Shown here piece after piece: positions 1 to 8,288 of a stretch of DNA of 64,000 bases. Position numbers and translations under genes: made by a program. The stretch's first letter is position 1. Each line of letters starts with the position of its first letter. Source of the DNA: DAOQVR01 sp035341665 (GTDB taxonomy: Bacteria > Chloroflexota > Anaerolineae > JAAYZQ01); the NCBI GenBank assembly GCA_035341665.1, contig DAOQVR010000005.1, forward strand, positions 186,001-250,000, written 5' to 3'. The notes under the pieces are model-generated. The model ran no database searches and was not told the origin of the DNA. It saw nothing but the letters and a program-made list of their open reading frames with translations.

Positions 1-1
1 G

Positions 2-397
2 GTGATGGAGCTGGTCAAGATGAGCTTTCGGCCCGAGTTTCTGAATCGGCTGGACGAAATCCTCCTGTTTCACCCCCTCACGCAGGACCAGCTGCGCCAG
101 ATCCTCGGGCTCTTGCTAAAAAAGGAGGCCAAGCTCCTCGAGCCACGCGGGATCTCGATCGAGATCAGCGAAACCGCCCGCTCCTGGATGCTGGCACAGA
201 ACGATCACCCGGAGTGGGGCGCCCGGCCGCTGCGGCGCATCATCGGTCGCTCGCTGCGCGAGCCGCTCGCCGATTTCTTGCTCTCTGCCGACCCCAAGCC
301 CGGCACAGCAATCAAGATCGACGCGGATCCACACGGGCTGGTGTTCACGCCCTCTTCTTCGATGGGGGAGGGAAGAAGCAGTGAGACCCGTACCTGA
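2..397 (+). CDS. clpB: ClpB-type AAA+ disaggregase, C-terminal fragment
   Basis: Only the last ~131 residues are inside the window; the 5' part lies upstream of base 1. The motif SFRPEFLNRLDEI followed by F-PLT (start of the fragment) is the sensor-2/small-domain entry of the second AAA+ module in ClpB/ClpC, and GARPLRR-I (about residues 75-81) contains the sensor-2 arginine. ClpB is a cytosolic hexamer that works with DnaK to resolubilise aggregated proteins. The C-terminal tail is short and ends in SETRT. ClpB is preferred over ClpC because there is no ClpP-binding loop in view, but that region would be upstream, so the exact paralogue is not fully settled. Confidence 0.85.
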   Translation: MMELVKMSFRPEFLNRLDEILLFHPLTQDQLRQILGLLLKKEAKLLEPRGISIEISETARSWMLAQNDHPEWGARPLRRIIGRSLREPLADFLLSADPKPGTAIKIDADPHGLVFTPSSSMGEGRSSETRT

Positions 398-605
398 TGG
401 CCCTGCGCAGCGAGCTGTATGTCCGGCCGTCGGCAGGCTTGGGGGCGCACCTGCACGCAGGCACCGGCCCCTTCGCCCATAGCCTAGCCGAGCGGGCGAG
501 CTGTGTCGGCATCGGTCGGCGACTGTTCGCGATTGCCGTGTCAGGTCCGGTGCGCGGCCGCGCGGGGCGAAGTGTGCCACAGCAGATTCAGTGCGGAGGA
601 GAATC

Positions 606-977
606 ATGATCCAGATTCGCGACTTCCACGATGTCGAAGCCCGGCCGGTGGGCGAGGGCGTGACGATGCGCGTCGTGATGGGCCCTGCGCAGGGGGCACC
701 GTTCTTCAACATGCGCGTCTTCGAGGTACAGCCGGGCTGCGCCACGCCGCTCCACAGTCACTGGTGGGAGCACGAGGTCTTTGTGTTGTCCGGCAATGGG
801 GTGGCCAACACCGGCACGCACGAGACGCCTATTGAACACGGGAGCACGGTCTTTGTGCCGGGCGGCGACCGCCACCAGTTTCGCAACACCGGCGACGGCA
901 TACTGCGCTTCATCTGCGTCGTGCCGCAGGAGTGGCTGGAGGGTGTCCCTTCGCAGTCACACTCCTCGCAGGGGTAA
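606..977 (+). CDS. Single-domain cupin protein
   Basis: This is a 123-residue single cupin barrel. Motif 1 is visible as G-CATPLHSHWWEHEVFVLSG, with HxH and the following Glu as probable metal ligands, and motif 2 as PGGDRHQFRN, with the last metal-binding His. The ATG at 606 is chosen because GGAGGA lies 5 bases upstream; a GTG at 591 is in frame but overlaps that site. Such small cupins bind a metal and either sense or isomerise small oxygenated metabolites, and the substrate cannot be read from sequence. It stands alone, about 200 bases after clpB and 70 before the THEP1-like NTPase. Confidence 0.8.
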   Translation: MIQIRDFHDVEARPVGEGVTMRVVMGPAQGAPFFNMRVFEVQPGCATPLHSHWWEHEVFVLSGNGVANTGTHETPIEHGSTVFVPGGDRHQFRNTGDGILRFICVVPQEWLEGVPSQSHSSQG

Positions 978-1050
978 GGCGATGGGGAGGGCTTCGCGCG
1001 GAGGCTCCGCTCTCTTTCGCGTTCGCCCCCTCAGATAGCGCAGGGTAGGC

Positions 1051-1617
1051 ATGTCCCGATCACGCCTGGCGCTCCTGACCGGACCTGTCGGCATCGGCAA
1101 GACGACGATCGCCGGGCGTGTTGTCGAGCTGGCCCGGCACAGAGGAATCGCCTGCCGGGGTGTGCTGGCGCCGGCGCTGCGGAATGCGGGCCTCAAGATC
1201 GGGATCGCCGGAGTCGACTTGGCGACCGGCGAGCGCCGAACACTGGCATGCACCAGCTGCGACATGAAAGGGCCGCGCCTAGGGTCCTATTCCTTCGACG
1301 CCGAAGCCCTGGAGTGGGCGACCTCAATCATTCTGGAAGCGCTCTCGCCTACGCAAGGGGCGGAGGCGACAGCGGAGAACGCCGCCTTGGTCGTCGTCGA
1401 CGAGATAGGCAAGCTGGAGCTGTGGCAGGGCCTGGGCCTGGCAGCCGTCCTGCCCGCCCTGGCCTCTTGCCCGTCGGCCTGCGTGCTGGTGATCGTGCGC
1501 GAGTCGCTTCTCGACGAGCTGCGCGCACGCTTGGGAGATGCATGCCCACTGCTCTTCTGGGCCGGTGAGGAGACGCGGGATACCCTGCCGGGGCGTATCG
1601 CCGACGAGCTCCTATAG
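1051..1617 (+). CDS. THEP1-family nucleoside-triphosphatase
   Basis: The 188-residue protein has a P-loop GPVGIGKTT (residues 11-19) and a Walker B VVVDEIGKLEL (about 114-124). This D-E-I-G-K-(L/M)-E pattern is diagnostic of the THEP1/YtkK nucleotide phosphatase family (NTPase_1). Characterised members hydrolyse NTPs to NDPs; the cellular role in bacteria is unclear. Length matches the family. It ends 5 bases from the convergent archaemetzincin gene. Confidence in the family is high; physiological function is unknown. Confidence 0.85.
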   Translation: MSRSRLALLTGPVGIGKTTIAGRVVELARHRGIACRGVLAPALRNAGLKIGIAGVDLATGERRTLACTSCDMKGPRLGSYSFDAEALEWATSIILEALSPTQGAEATAENAALVVVDEIGKLELWQGLGLAAVLPALASCPSACVLVIVRESLLDELRARLGDACPLLFWAGEETRDTLPGRIADELL

Positions 1618-1622
1618 CCGGC

Positions 1623-2180
1623 CTACCTGCGCCCGGCCGTCTGCCCCAGGCGCTTCTGGCAGCGAGTGCAGTACTGGACACCTTTCGAGTCTGTGTCGTC
1701 CAGTGTATCCGAGAAGTGCATGACACAGCGCAGGTCGGTGCAGTGAGCCAAGTTCCACATGTGACCCAGCTCGTGCACGATTTCCTTTAGCACCCGCGTC
1801 GCGTATTTGGGAGCATCGGGCGGCTCTCCATAGTGCGACGGCCGCAGCCGCGGCAGAGCCACGAGTGCCATCCGGCCCCCCTTGGCGGCCAGGCCGTAGA
1901 CGAAGTCGTGCCCCGGCGTGTAGCAATCGGCATCCACCAACGCAACCGCCTGGCTGCCGGCAGGCAGCGGAAGCTTGTGCATGGCTTCCAGGATCGCCCC
2001 TCCGAGATACTGGCCTCGCAGTGGCTGGAACGCGTCGGGCGGCAGTGCGACCGGCCGGCCCACACTCACAGGCTCGCGCACCACCTTGGCGAGTTCCTGG
2101 CGAAGCCATTGCAGCAGCTCGGCCGGAACACGCCCCACAGGGACCAGCGTGATGCTCGCGCGCGGGCTCGATTCTCTCAT
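1623..2180 (-). CDS. Archaemetzincin-family zinc metalloprotease
   Basis: The 185-residue protein carries the extended zinc motif HELGHMWNLAHC (136-147), then C152, M154 and a C-terminal CTRC (171-174). This is the archaemetzincin pattern HExxHxxGxxHC-x4-C-x-M...CxxC: three His bind catalytic zinc, Glu137 is the base, Met154 is the Met-turn and the four Cys bind a structural zinc. The usual Gly between the second and third His is Asn143 here. There is no signal peptide, so it is probably cytosolic. A GGAGGAG Shine-Dalgarno lies upstream of the ATG at 2180. Archaemetzincins are common in archaea and scattered in bacteria, and their substrates are unknown. Confidence 0.85.
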   Translation of the reverse strand: MRESSPRASITLVPVGRVPAELLQWLRQELAKVVREPVSVGRPVALPPDAFQPLRGQYLGGAILEAMHKLPLPAGSQAVALVDADCYTPGHDFVYGLAAKGGRMALVALPRLRPSHYGEPPDAPKYATRVLKEIVHELGHMWNLAHCTDLRCVMHFSDTLDDTDSKGVQYCTRCQKRLGQTAGRR

Positions 2181-2395
2181 CGTCCAAGCTCCTCCAGGCC
2201 GGGCTATGGGGGTCGGTGAGCGCTCTGGCCCCCCGACCGCGGCTCGCCTCCGGCCGCCCAGAGCCGTGGGATCCTGGCGATGAGTGTACCACGCTCAGGG
2301 GAAAAGGGCAAAGGAACCAGTAGGCTTCCCAGAACTTGGGCGAGACCTGACGGGTCTTTCGCAACCCTTCAGGACTGGCGTGGGCAGCTAGCTGC

Positions 2396-3454
2396 TTACA
2401 GCTCGCGAGGCGTCGTATACAGCGCGACGATGTTCTCAAGCGGCGTGTCGGCCTGGAGATAGTGCGCCGAAGTGCAGATGTAGCCGCCGCCGCGCGCGAG
2501 CACGGCAATGCGCTCGCGCACCTCGGATCGCACCTCCCCCGGCGTGCCCAGGGGTAGCGTGTGCTGGATGTCGATCGCGCCGTGAAAGGAAAGCCTGTCG
2601 CCGAACTCGGACTTGATGCGCGCCACATCCATGCCGGCCGCCCGCGGCTGGAGCGGGTTCAGCACGTCGATGCCCATCTCGTCGACGAAGGCTGGGATGA
2701 AGGGCACGATGGCGCCGCAGGAATGGTACATGATCTTGACCGGATACCGCGCCGCGCGGATGGCCGCGTTCAGTCGCTGGTGGCGAGGCAGGATATGCTT
2801 GCGCCACATGCGCAGCGACATCAGGGGACCGTTCTGGATGCCGACGTCGTCGTAGGTGTACACCATGTCCAGGAGCCCACCGGCTGCCTCGATCACGCGC
2901 ACCGTGTTCTCGATGTAGATGTCCGTGAAGCGGTCCATGATGGCGCCGGCCACGTCCGGCTTGTCCACCAGGTCCAGCAGGAAGCGCTCAAACCCCCGTA
3001 GTGCCCAGGCCCACTCAAAGATGCCGCCGACCTCATAGCGAAGGTGATGGCGCAATCCCGCGTTCAGCCGCTCGCACTGCTCGCGAATCTGCGAGACGTC
3101 CCAGTCGTCCGGGCTGGGCCAGTCCCAGCCCAGCACGTCGCCCGCGGTTTCGGCAGAGGCCAGGGGGTGCCTGGCGTACTCCTCGTACGTGGAGAACTCG
3201 TTGGTCACCTGCCGCCGGTGCGTGCCCCAGGCGTCGATCCGCGTGCCGTCCGGCAGCGTCCGCGCCTTGCTTCCGACGTAGCGCGGCACCACCATCCGGC
3301 AGTCTATGCCCAACAGGCGGAGCACCGTATCGTCGTCGGCGTCCAGCGCCCGCCGAAGCTTGGCGCAGACCTCCGGCACCGCCCAGAAGTCAAAGGGCAC
3401 CCGGTCCGGCTCCCGGTGGGCAAGCGACGTCTCGACCCGCTGCCAGGGAGACAT
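2396..3454 (-). CDS. Uroporphyrinogen decarboxylase-family protein, methyltransferase type
   Basis: This is a URO-D superfamily TIM barrel of 352 residues from the ATG at 3454; the open frame continues 66 codons upstream through a hairpin, which I do not count as coding. The stretch MYHSCGAI near the middle-to-C-terminal part contains the H-x-C-G element that supplies zinc ligands in corrinoid:coenzyme methyltransferases (MtaA/MtbA type) and is absent from true haem-pathway HemE. A methyl-transfer role is therefore more likely than tetrapyrrole decarboxylation. The substrate is unknown. No corrinoid protein is adjacent; the gene follows the terminator-like hairpin of the nucleoside importer operon. 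Confidence 0.7.
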   Translation of the reverse strand: MSPWQRVETSLAHREPDRVPFDFWAVPEVCAKLRRALDADDDTVLRLLGIDCRMVVPRYVGSKARTLPDGTRIDAWGTHRRQVTNEFSTYEEYARHPLASAETAGDVLGWDWPSPDDWDVSQIREQCERLNAGLRHHLRYEVGGIFEWAWALRGFERFLLDLVDKPDVAGAIMDRFTDIYIENTVRVIEAAGGLLDMVYTYDDVGIQNGPLMSLRMWRKHILPRHQRLNAAIRAARYPVKIMYHSCGAIVPFIPAFVDEMGIDVLNPLQPRAAGMDVARIKSEFGDRLSFHGAIDIQHTLPLGTPGEVRSEVRERIAVLARGGGYICTSAHYLQADTPLENIVALYTTPREL

Positions 3455-3536
3455 GACAGCCGCCTCAGGGCGGCCGTAGCATCTTTCCAGAAACGTGCGG
3501 AGCTCACCAGGATTGTCCGCCAATCCCTTCCCCTCC

Positions 3537-3577
3537 GGGTTCACGGGGCTGGGCCGTAGGCCCAGCCCCGTGAACCC
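3537..3577 (-). terminator. Perfect 19-bp hairpin after the nucleoside ABC operon
   Basis: Bases 3537-3555 and 3559-3577 form a perfect 19-bp inverted repeat with a 3-base loop, immediately after the stop of the last permease gene (3582). There is no downstream T-run on the minus strand, so it may be a processing or 3'-stability element as well as a terminator. Confidence 0.65.
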
Positions 3578-3581
3578 TACT

Positions 3582-4856
3582 CTATTGCTTCTCGTAGGGC
3601 TTGCCCTCAGCCGCGGGCCCGATTGCGGACCCGATGGCGCCCGCCAGGACAAAGATCGTGAGGATGTAGGGCGTCATCTGCAGGAACTCGGGCGGGATTG
3701 GCACGTTGGCGAAGGGCAGCAGTGGCTCGATCGACTGCATCTTGACCTGGAGTGCATCGGCAAAGCCAAAGAGAAGGGCCGCCCCAAAGGCGCCCACTGG
3801 GTTCCACTTGCCAAAGATCATCGCCGCCAGGGCGATAAAGCCCGCGCCGCGCGTCATGCCGTCCTCGAACGAGCCCACCTCGCCGATGGAGAAGTAGGCG
3901 CCGCCGATGCCGGCGATCATCCCGCCAAGGATTACGCCCAGGTACCGCATGCGGTTGACGTTCACGCCGACGGTGTCCGCCGCGCGGGGATGCTCGCCGC
4001 AGGCGCGCATCCGCAGTCCCCACGGTGTCGAGAAAATCACGAACTGCACCACCACCAACAGGATGAGCATGAGGTACACGGTGGGTTGCTGGTTGAAGAG
4101 AATGGGCCCCAAGACAGGGATCTTGGACAGCACCGGGATGGCGATCGGGTCGAACTTGCCCGGGGCACTCATGCCCGCCGGGTCGGCCAGGCGGACGTTG
4201 AGGAAGCGCGTCGCGCCCGCTGCCAGGATGTTGATCACGGTGCCCGAGATGATCTGGTCCACCTTGTACTTGATCGACAGCCAGGCATGTAGCAGTGCCA
4301 TCAAGCCGCCACTGATCACCCCCACCAGGATGCCCATCCACAGGCTGTCAAAGATGCTGGCGAAGCAGGCCGCCGAAAAGGCCGCCGTGAGCATCATGCC
4401 CTCGATGGCGATGTTGATGATGCCCGAGCGCTCACAGAAAATGCCTGCCATGGCCCCGAGCACCAGCGGGGTTGCCAGCTTCAGCGTGTCCTGCAGCATG
4501 CCCGACAGGTTGAGGCTCGTTCCACTAGTCACCCACACCAGGAAGGCAAAGACAACCGCCGCAGCCAGCCCCCAGCCAAGGACAGAACGGAGAGAGCCCA
4601 GGCTGCGGAACAACCGCAGCCCGCCAAAGAGCAGGGCGAGCCCCGCCAAGGCATAGAGAGTCGCCTGCGAGGGGAGGCTGAAGAGTCTTCCCAGTTCCTG
4701 GTCGGTGAAAGCTGCCGTTTCACCCGGATCGGCACCATACCGCCCGAAGAAGAAAAGCACGGCCCCGACGACGACGATGCCCGCGGTCATCAGCAGATCC
4801 TTCCGTGCAAAGCCGGTGGCCCGTCGAGCCTGGATCGCGTCTGCTTTGGCTGCCAT
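3582..4856 (-). CDS. ABC nucleoside/BMP-type importer permease (NupQ/YufQ-like) with N-terminal extension
   Basis: Residues from about 115 onward match the YufQ/NupQ-type permease (BPD_transp_2). The sequence LKLATPLVLGAMAGIFCE runs into RSGIINIAIEGMML, followed by GVNVNRMRYLGV-like and GF-ALQVKMQ segments. The partner is the permease encoded upstream. The first ~113 residues are extra relative to the usual ~310-residue family and contain three hydrophobic segments (about 21-38, 65-81 and 92-110). It is the last gene of a lipoprotein-ATPase-permease-permease operon, spaced 9 bases from the previous gene. The role is import of nucleosides or related purine compounds across the cytoplasmic membrane; the substrate is inferred from family only. 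Confidence 0.85.
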   Translation of the reverse strand: MAAKADAIQARRATGFARKDLLMTAGIVVVGAVLFFFGRYGADPGETAAFTDQELGRLFSLPSQATLYALAGLALLFGGLRLFRSLGSLRSVLGWGLAAAVVFAFLVWVTSGTSLNLSGMLQDTLKLATPLVLGAMAGIFCERSGIINIAIEGMMLTAAFSAACFASIFDSLWMGILVGVISGGLMALLHAWLSIKYKVDQIISGTVINILAAGATRFLNVRLADPAGMSAPGKFDPIAIPVLSKIPVLGPILFNQQPTVYLMLILLVVVQFVIFSTPWGLRMRACGEHPRAADTVGVNVNRMRYLGVILGGMIAGIGGAYFSIGEVGSFEDGMTRGAGFIALAAMIFGKWNPVGAFGAALLFGFADALQVKMQSIEPLLPFANVPIPPEFLQMTPYILTIFVLAGAIGSAIGPAAEGKPYEKQ

Positions 4857-4865
4857 AGTCTCCTC

Positions 4866-6305
4866 CTACGCTCCCCAGCCCCGGGTCACGACAGTCGCCT
4901 CCGTCTCTTCGCGCTTGAGCTTGCGCAGTCGGTAGATCGACTGGATGATGGCCGGCGCGGCAATGAAGACAATCACCAACGACTGGACGATCTGCACGAT
5001 CTCGGTCGGGACACCCGCCATCGATTGCATGCGGCTGGCACCGGCGCGCAGCACGCCAAAAAGGAGGCTGGCGCCCAGTACGCCGACCGGGTTGCTCTTC
5101 CCGAGTAGCGCCAGCGCGATCGAGTCGAAGCCATAGCCTGCCTGAAAGCCAAGCGCGATGTTGTGCGTGATGCCCAACCCCTGGCTCACCCCCGCCAGCC
5201 CGGCCAGGCAGCCGCTGAGGAACATGGTCAGGACAATCGACTTGGCGACGTTCATCCCGCCATACTTGGCTGCATGCGGGTTGGCCCCCACTGTGCGCAG
5301 CTCAAAGCCCCACGTCGTCTTGAACAGGTACCAGGCCGAGAGCAGCACGGCGATGATGGCCAGGATGAACCCCCAGTGGACCGTCACGGGGTGGCCCAGG
5401 AATCGGGGCAGGAACGCAGCCTCGGCTATGTCCTGCGAGCGGCAGGTGCCCTGCACGTTCTCCAGCGGCCCGCACAGCAGCCACTCGCTCAGCCGGTAGG
5501 AGATATAGTTGAGCATGATCGTGGTGATGACCTCGTGAGCGCCCGTCTTGGCTCGCAGCCAGCCGGCGATGCCGGCCCAGATCCCGGCGGCGAACATGCC
5601 GGTCAGGACGGACAACGGGAGAAGGATGTAGGCAGGTAGCGTCTTGAGGGAAAAACCGACGATGACGGCAGCCAACCAGCCGATCCCAATCTGCCCCTCG
5701 GCGCCGATGTTAAAGAGCCCTGCCCGAAAACCGATCGCGACCGCCAGGCCGGCAAAGATGTAGGGCACCGACTGGACGAGGGTATCACTCGGCCCGCGCA
5801 CCGCGCTCAGTAGGGGCTGTAGCCCCTCTCCACTGAAGGCACGCCCGATGGCCGTCAGGATGCGTACTGGGTTCCCCAGCGCCCCTTCGTACAGCGCCCA
5901 GTACGCCTTGCCCCAGTTGGCAAAGGCCAGGCCCAGCCCCTGGAAGATCTTTCCTTCGCCCATGGCCTCAAAAACGGCTTTGTCGGTAACCATGAGGATG
6001 ATGCCGCCGATCACGAGGGCCGTCAGGACGGCGAGTCCGGGAAGCGTCAGGCCACGCAGCCGGCCACGCAGCCACCCCTTCATCCAGGGCCAGCCGCCGC
6101 GGCCCCTTGAAAGAAGTGCCAACACGCCCAGGCCGAGCAGGAGCACGATCGGCCACAGGCCGAGTGCTACCAGCAGCAGCAGGATGAGCCACTTGCTCAG
6201 GACCACTGCCGCAGCAACCAGGATAGCCAGCAGCAGCAGCCGGCTCCAGGCCGGAAGTGCCGCAAGCCGTGCCCTGAGTCCCGATGGTCTACGCTGCTCA
6301 GCCAA
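4866..6305 (-). CDS. ABC nucleoside/BMP-type importer permease (NupP/YufP-like) with N-terminal extension
   Basis: The 479-residue polytopic protein contains the hallmark GLAVAIGFRAGLFNIGAEGQ, plus KTGAHEVITTIMLNYI and LLGKSNPVGVL, of the NupP/YufP permease family. The usual length is about 350-370. The extra ~85 N-terminal residues are very hydrophobic (about 21-65) and end in a basic stretch before the normal first helix (about 88-106). The gene overlaps the ATPase stop by 8 bases, indicating translational coupling. It forms a heterodimeric channel with the downstream permease. Confidence 0.85.
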   Translation of the reverse strand: MAEQRRPSGLRARLAALPAWSRLLLLAILVAAAVVLSKWLILLLLVALGLWPIVLLLGLGVLALLSRGRGGWPWMKGWLRGRLRGLTLPGLAVLTALVIGGIILMVTDKAVFEAMGEGKIFQGLGLAFANWGKAYWALYEGALGNPVRILTAIGRAFSGEGLQPLLSAVRGPSDTLVQSVPYIFAGLAVAIGFRAGLFNIGAEGQIGIGWLAAVIVGFSLKTLPAYILLPLSVLTGMFAAGIWAGIAGWLRAKTGAHEVITTIMLNYISYRLSEWLLCGPLENVQGTCRSQDIAEAAFLPRFLGHPVTVHWGFILAIIAVLLSAWYLFKTTWGFELRTVGANPHAAKYGGMNVAKSIVLTMFLSGCLAGLAGVSQGLGITHNIALGFQAGYGFDSIALALLGKSNPVGVLGASLLFGVLRAGASRMQSMAGVPTEIVQIVQSLVIVFIAAPAIIQSIYRLRKLKREETEATVVTRGWGA

Positions 6306-8169
6306 CGGTCACCTCCTCGCGCTTCGACTCGGGTCGGGAGCCGGCCATCAGGAGGCCCAGCTCCTCGCGCGTTGCCTTGTCCGCATCTACCGTCCCCACG
6401 ATGTGTCCTTCGTACATCACCGAAATCCGGTCGGAGACGGCCATGATCTCGTCCAGCTCAGCCGACACCAGCAGAACCGCACACCCTTCGTCGCGCTTCT
6501 GGATCAACCGGCGGTGGATGTACTCGATGGAGCCCACGTCCAGGCCGCGCGTGGGCTGGGCCGCCACCAGCAGCTTGATGGGCCGGGAAAGCTCCCGGGC
6601 CACGATCACCTTCTGCTGGTTGCCGCCCGAGAGGTTCTGGGCCGGCAGCGCGCTGCTCGGGGTGCGAACGTCGAACTCCTCCACCAGGCGGTCGGCAAAG
6701 GCGTGGATCTCGTCGAACTGCACCAGCGGCCCCTTGGCAAATGGCTGCTCGTAATAGGTGCACAGGACCAGATTGTCGTAGATTGGGAAGGAGAGGACCA
6801 GGCCGTCCTCCTGGCGATCCTCTGGGATATGGGCCACCCCCAACTCGGTCACGCTGCGTGGGTGGGCATTGGTCACATCCTGGCCCAGTACGCGCACCGA
6901 GCCGCCGGTTGCCGGCTGGAGCCCGGTCAGGACCGCCACCAGCTCAGTCTGGCCATTTCCCTGGACGCCAGCGACCCCCAGCACCTCGCCGGAGCGGATA
7001 AAGAGGTCGACTCCCCGAAGGGCCGGCTGGTGCCGCTTGTCTATCGCAGTCAGCCCCGAGACCTCCAGCACCACATCGCCCGGCGAAGCAGGCCCCTTGG
7101 CTACGACCAACTCCACCTCGCGCCCCACCATCATCTCTGCCAACTGCTCCTCGGAGGTCTCGGCGGGCCGGGTCTCGCCCACCACTCGGCCGTTGCGCAT
7201 GACGATGATGCGGTCCGAAATCGCCATGACCTCTTTGAGCTTGTGGCTGATAAAGAGGATCGACTTGCCCTGGCGCACCAGCCCGCGCATGATGGCGAAC
7301 AGCTCGTCGGTCTCCTGGGGCGTCAGCACTGCCGTCGGCTCGTCGAGGATGAGAATCTTGGCCTCGCGGTAGAGGGTCTTGATGATCTCCACCCGCTGCT
7401 GGACGCCGACGGGCAGACTCCCCGTGCGGGCCTCCGGCTCCATGGCCAAACCATACTGGTCGGATAGGGCGCGGATTCGCCTCACGGCCTGCCGCCTGTC
7501 GAGCGCCGTCGTGACCACGCGCAGCATGGGGTGGGAGGCTGCCGCAAAGAGCAGTGCCAAGATGACCAGCAGGGGAATGCGCCCCGGAGCGCCGAGAAGC
7601 AGGGCCAAACCCGCGAACAGGGCGATGCAGGCGGCACCTACCACGCCAAAGTAGAGCCAGAAGCCCCTGCGCGACAGGAGCCCGAGCAGGGTCACCAGTC
7701 CGTATAGGCCGGCCACGACCGCCGCCGCCACCGCGCCCGCCAGGAGCCAGCGCAGCACACCGTCCAGAGCAAAGATGCCACCGACGAAGCCGAGCACGCC
7801 GGCTACCGCTGCCGCTCCCCCCAGCGCCTTCCAGGAAAAGGCCAAGCGGGAGGGCTCGGTGCCCATGACAATGTTCTCTGCCACGGTGAAGACGGGGACG
7901 AGCTGAAAATGCTGATGGACCATGCCGATGCCGTGGCGGATGGCATCGTTGGGGTCGTGAATCTCGACTTTTTCTCCGCGGATGCGGATCTCGCCTTCGT
8001 CGGGGGCATACAGGCCGTAGAGGATGTTCATGAGGGTGGACTTGCCGGCACCATTCTCACCCAGGAAGGCCAGCACCTCTCCCTCGTCTAGCGAGAAGCC
8101 AACGTGGTCATTGGCGAGGACGCCGGGGAACCGCTTGGTTGCGTCGCGAACCTCCAGAATCGGGGCCAT
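6298..8169 (-). CDS. ABC importer ATPase (NupO/YufO-like, duplicated NBD) with membrane-like insertion
   Basis: This is a tandem ATPase of the sugar/nucleoside CUT2/BMP type. NBD1 has Walker A GENGAGKST (37-45), Q-loop MVHQHFQL (83-90), degenerate signature LPVGVQQRVE (252-261) and Walker B ILILDEPTAVLTP. NBD2 has GVQGNGQTE, signature LSGGNQQKV and LLVAAQPTRGLDVGS. Uniquely, residues ~111-221 are a ~110-residue block with about four hydrophobic segments (115-136, 139-166, 169-193, 197-212), placed between NIVMGTEPSRL and ALDRRQAVRRIRAL, which are adjacent in normal homologues. The length of 623 against ~510 is explained by this block. It powers the two permeases encoded downstream. Confidence 0.88.
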   Translation of the reverse strand: MAPILEVRDATKRFPGVLANDHVGFSLDEGEVLAFLGENGAGKSTLMNILYGLYAPDEGEIRIRGEKVEIHDPNDAIRHGIGMVHQHFQLVPVFTVAENIVMGTEPSRLAFSWKALGGAAAVAGVLGFVGGIFALDGVLRWLLAGAVAAAVVAGLYGLVTLLGLLSRRGFWLYFGVVGAACIALFAGLALLLGAPGRIPLLVILALLFAAASHPMLRVVTTALDRRQAVRRIRALSDQYGLAMEPEARTGSLPVGVQQRVEIIKTLYREAKILILDEPTAVLTPQETDELFAIMRGLVRQGKSILFISHKLKEVMAISDRIIVMRNGRVVGETRPAETSEEQLAEMMVGREVELVVAKGPASPGDVVLEVSGLTAIDKRHQPALRGVDLFIRSGEVLGVAGVQGNGQTELVAVLTGLQPATGGSVRVLGQDVTNAHPRSVTELGVAHIPEDRQEDGLVLSFPIYDNLVLCTYYEQPFAKGPLVQFDEIHAFADRLVEEFDVRTPSSALPAQNLSGGNQQKVIVARELSRPIKLLVAAQPTRGLDVGSIEYIHRRLIQKRDEGCAVLLVSAELDEIMAVSDRISVMYEGHIVGTVDADKATREELGLLMAGSRPESKREEVTVG

Positions 8170-8231
8170 CCTTGCTCCTTCCAGAGATCAGTGCCGGGGC
8201 AGGCAGCCAAAAGCCCCTGGCGCAGTCAAAA

Positions 8232-8261
8232 GGCGGTGCTGAGCATGCGCCCAGCACCGCC
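8232..8261 (-). other. Intercistronic hairpin after the substrate-binding lipoprotein gene
   Basis: A perfect 10-bp stem (8232-8241 with 8252-8261, 10-base loop) lies in the 119-base gap between the lipoprotein stop and the ATPase start. Hairpins in this position commonly stabilise or partially terminate the message so that the binding protein is made in excess. This is inference from position and structure. Confidence 0.55.
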
Positions 8262-8288
8262 AAGTTCTATTGCACGCCGCTACTTCTG

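Noticed and set aside
2339..2362. Short palindrome with GACC-TGACG-GGTC
   Set aside because: A weak stem with mismatches; a similar short palindrome is common in GC-rich intergenic DNA and no function could be argued.
2396..3454. hemE (uroporphyrinogen decarboxylase)
   Set aside because: The HSCG element and context fit corrinoid/coenzyme methyltransferases rather than haem synthesis.
5848..7467. 539-codon plus-strand open frame
   Set aside because: It lies entirely opposite the importer permease and ATPase genes, is low-complexity Arg/His/Leu-rich, and reflects GC-rich codon bias of the real minus-strand genes.
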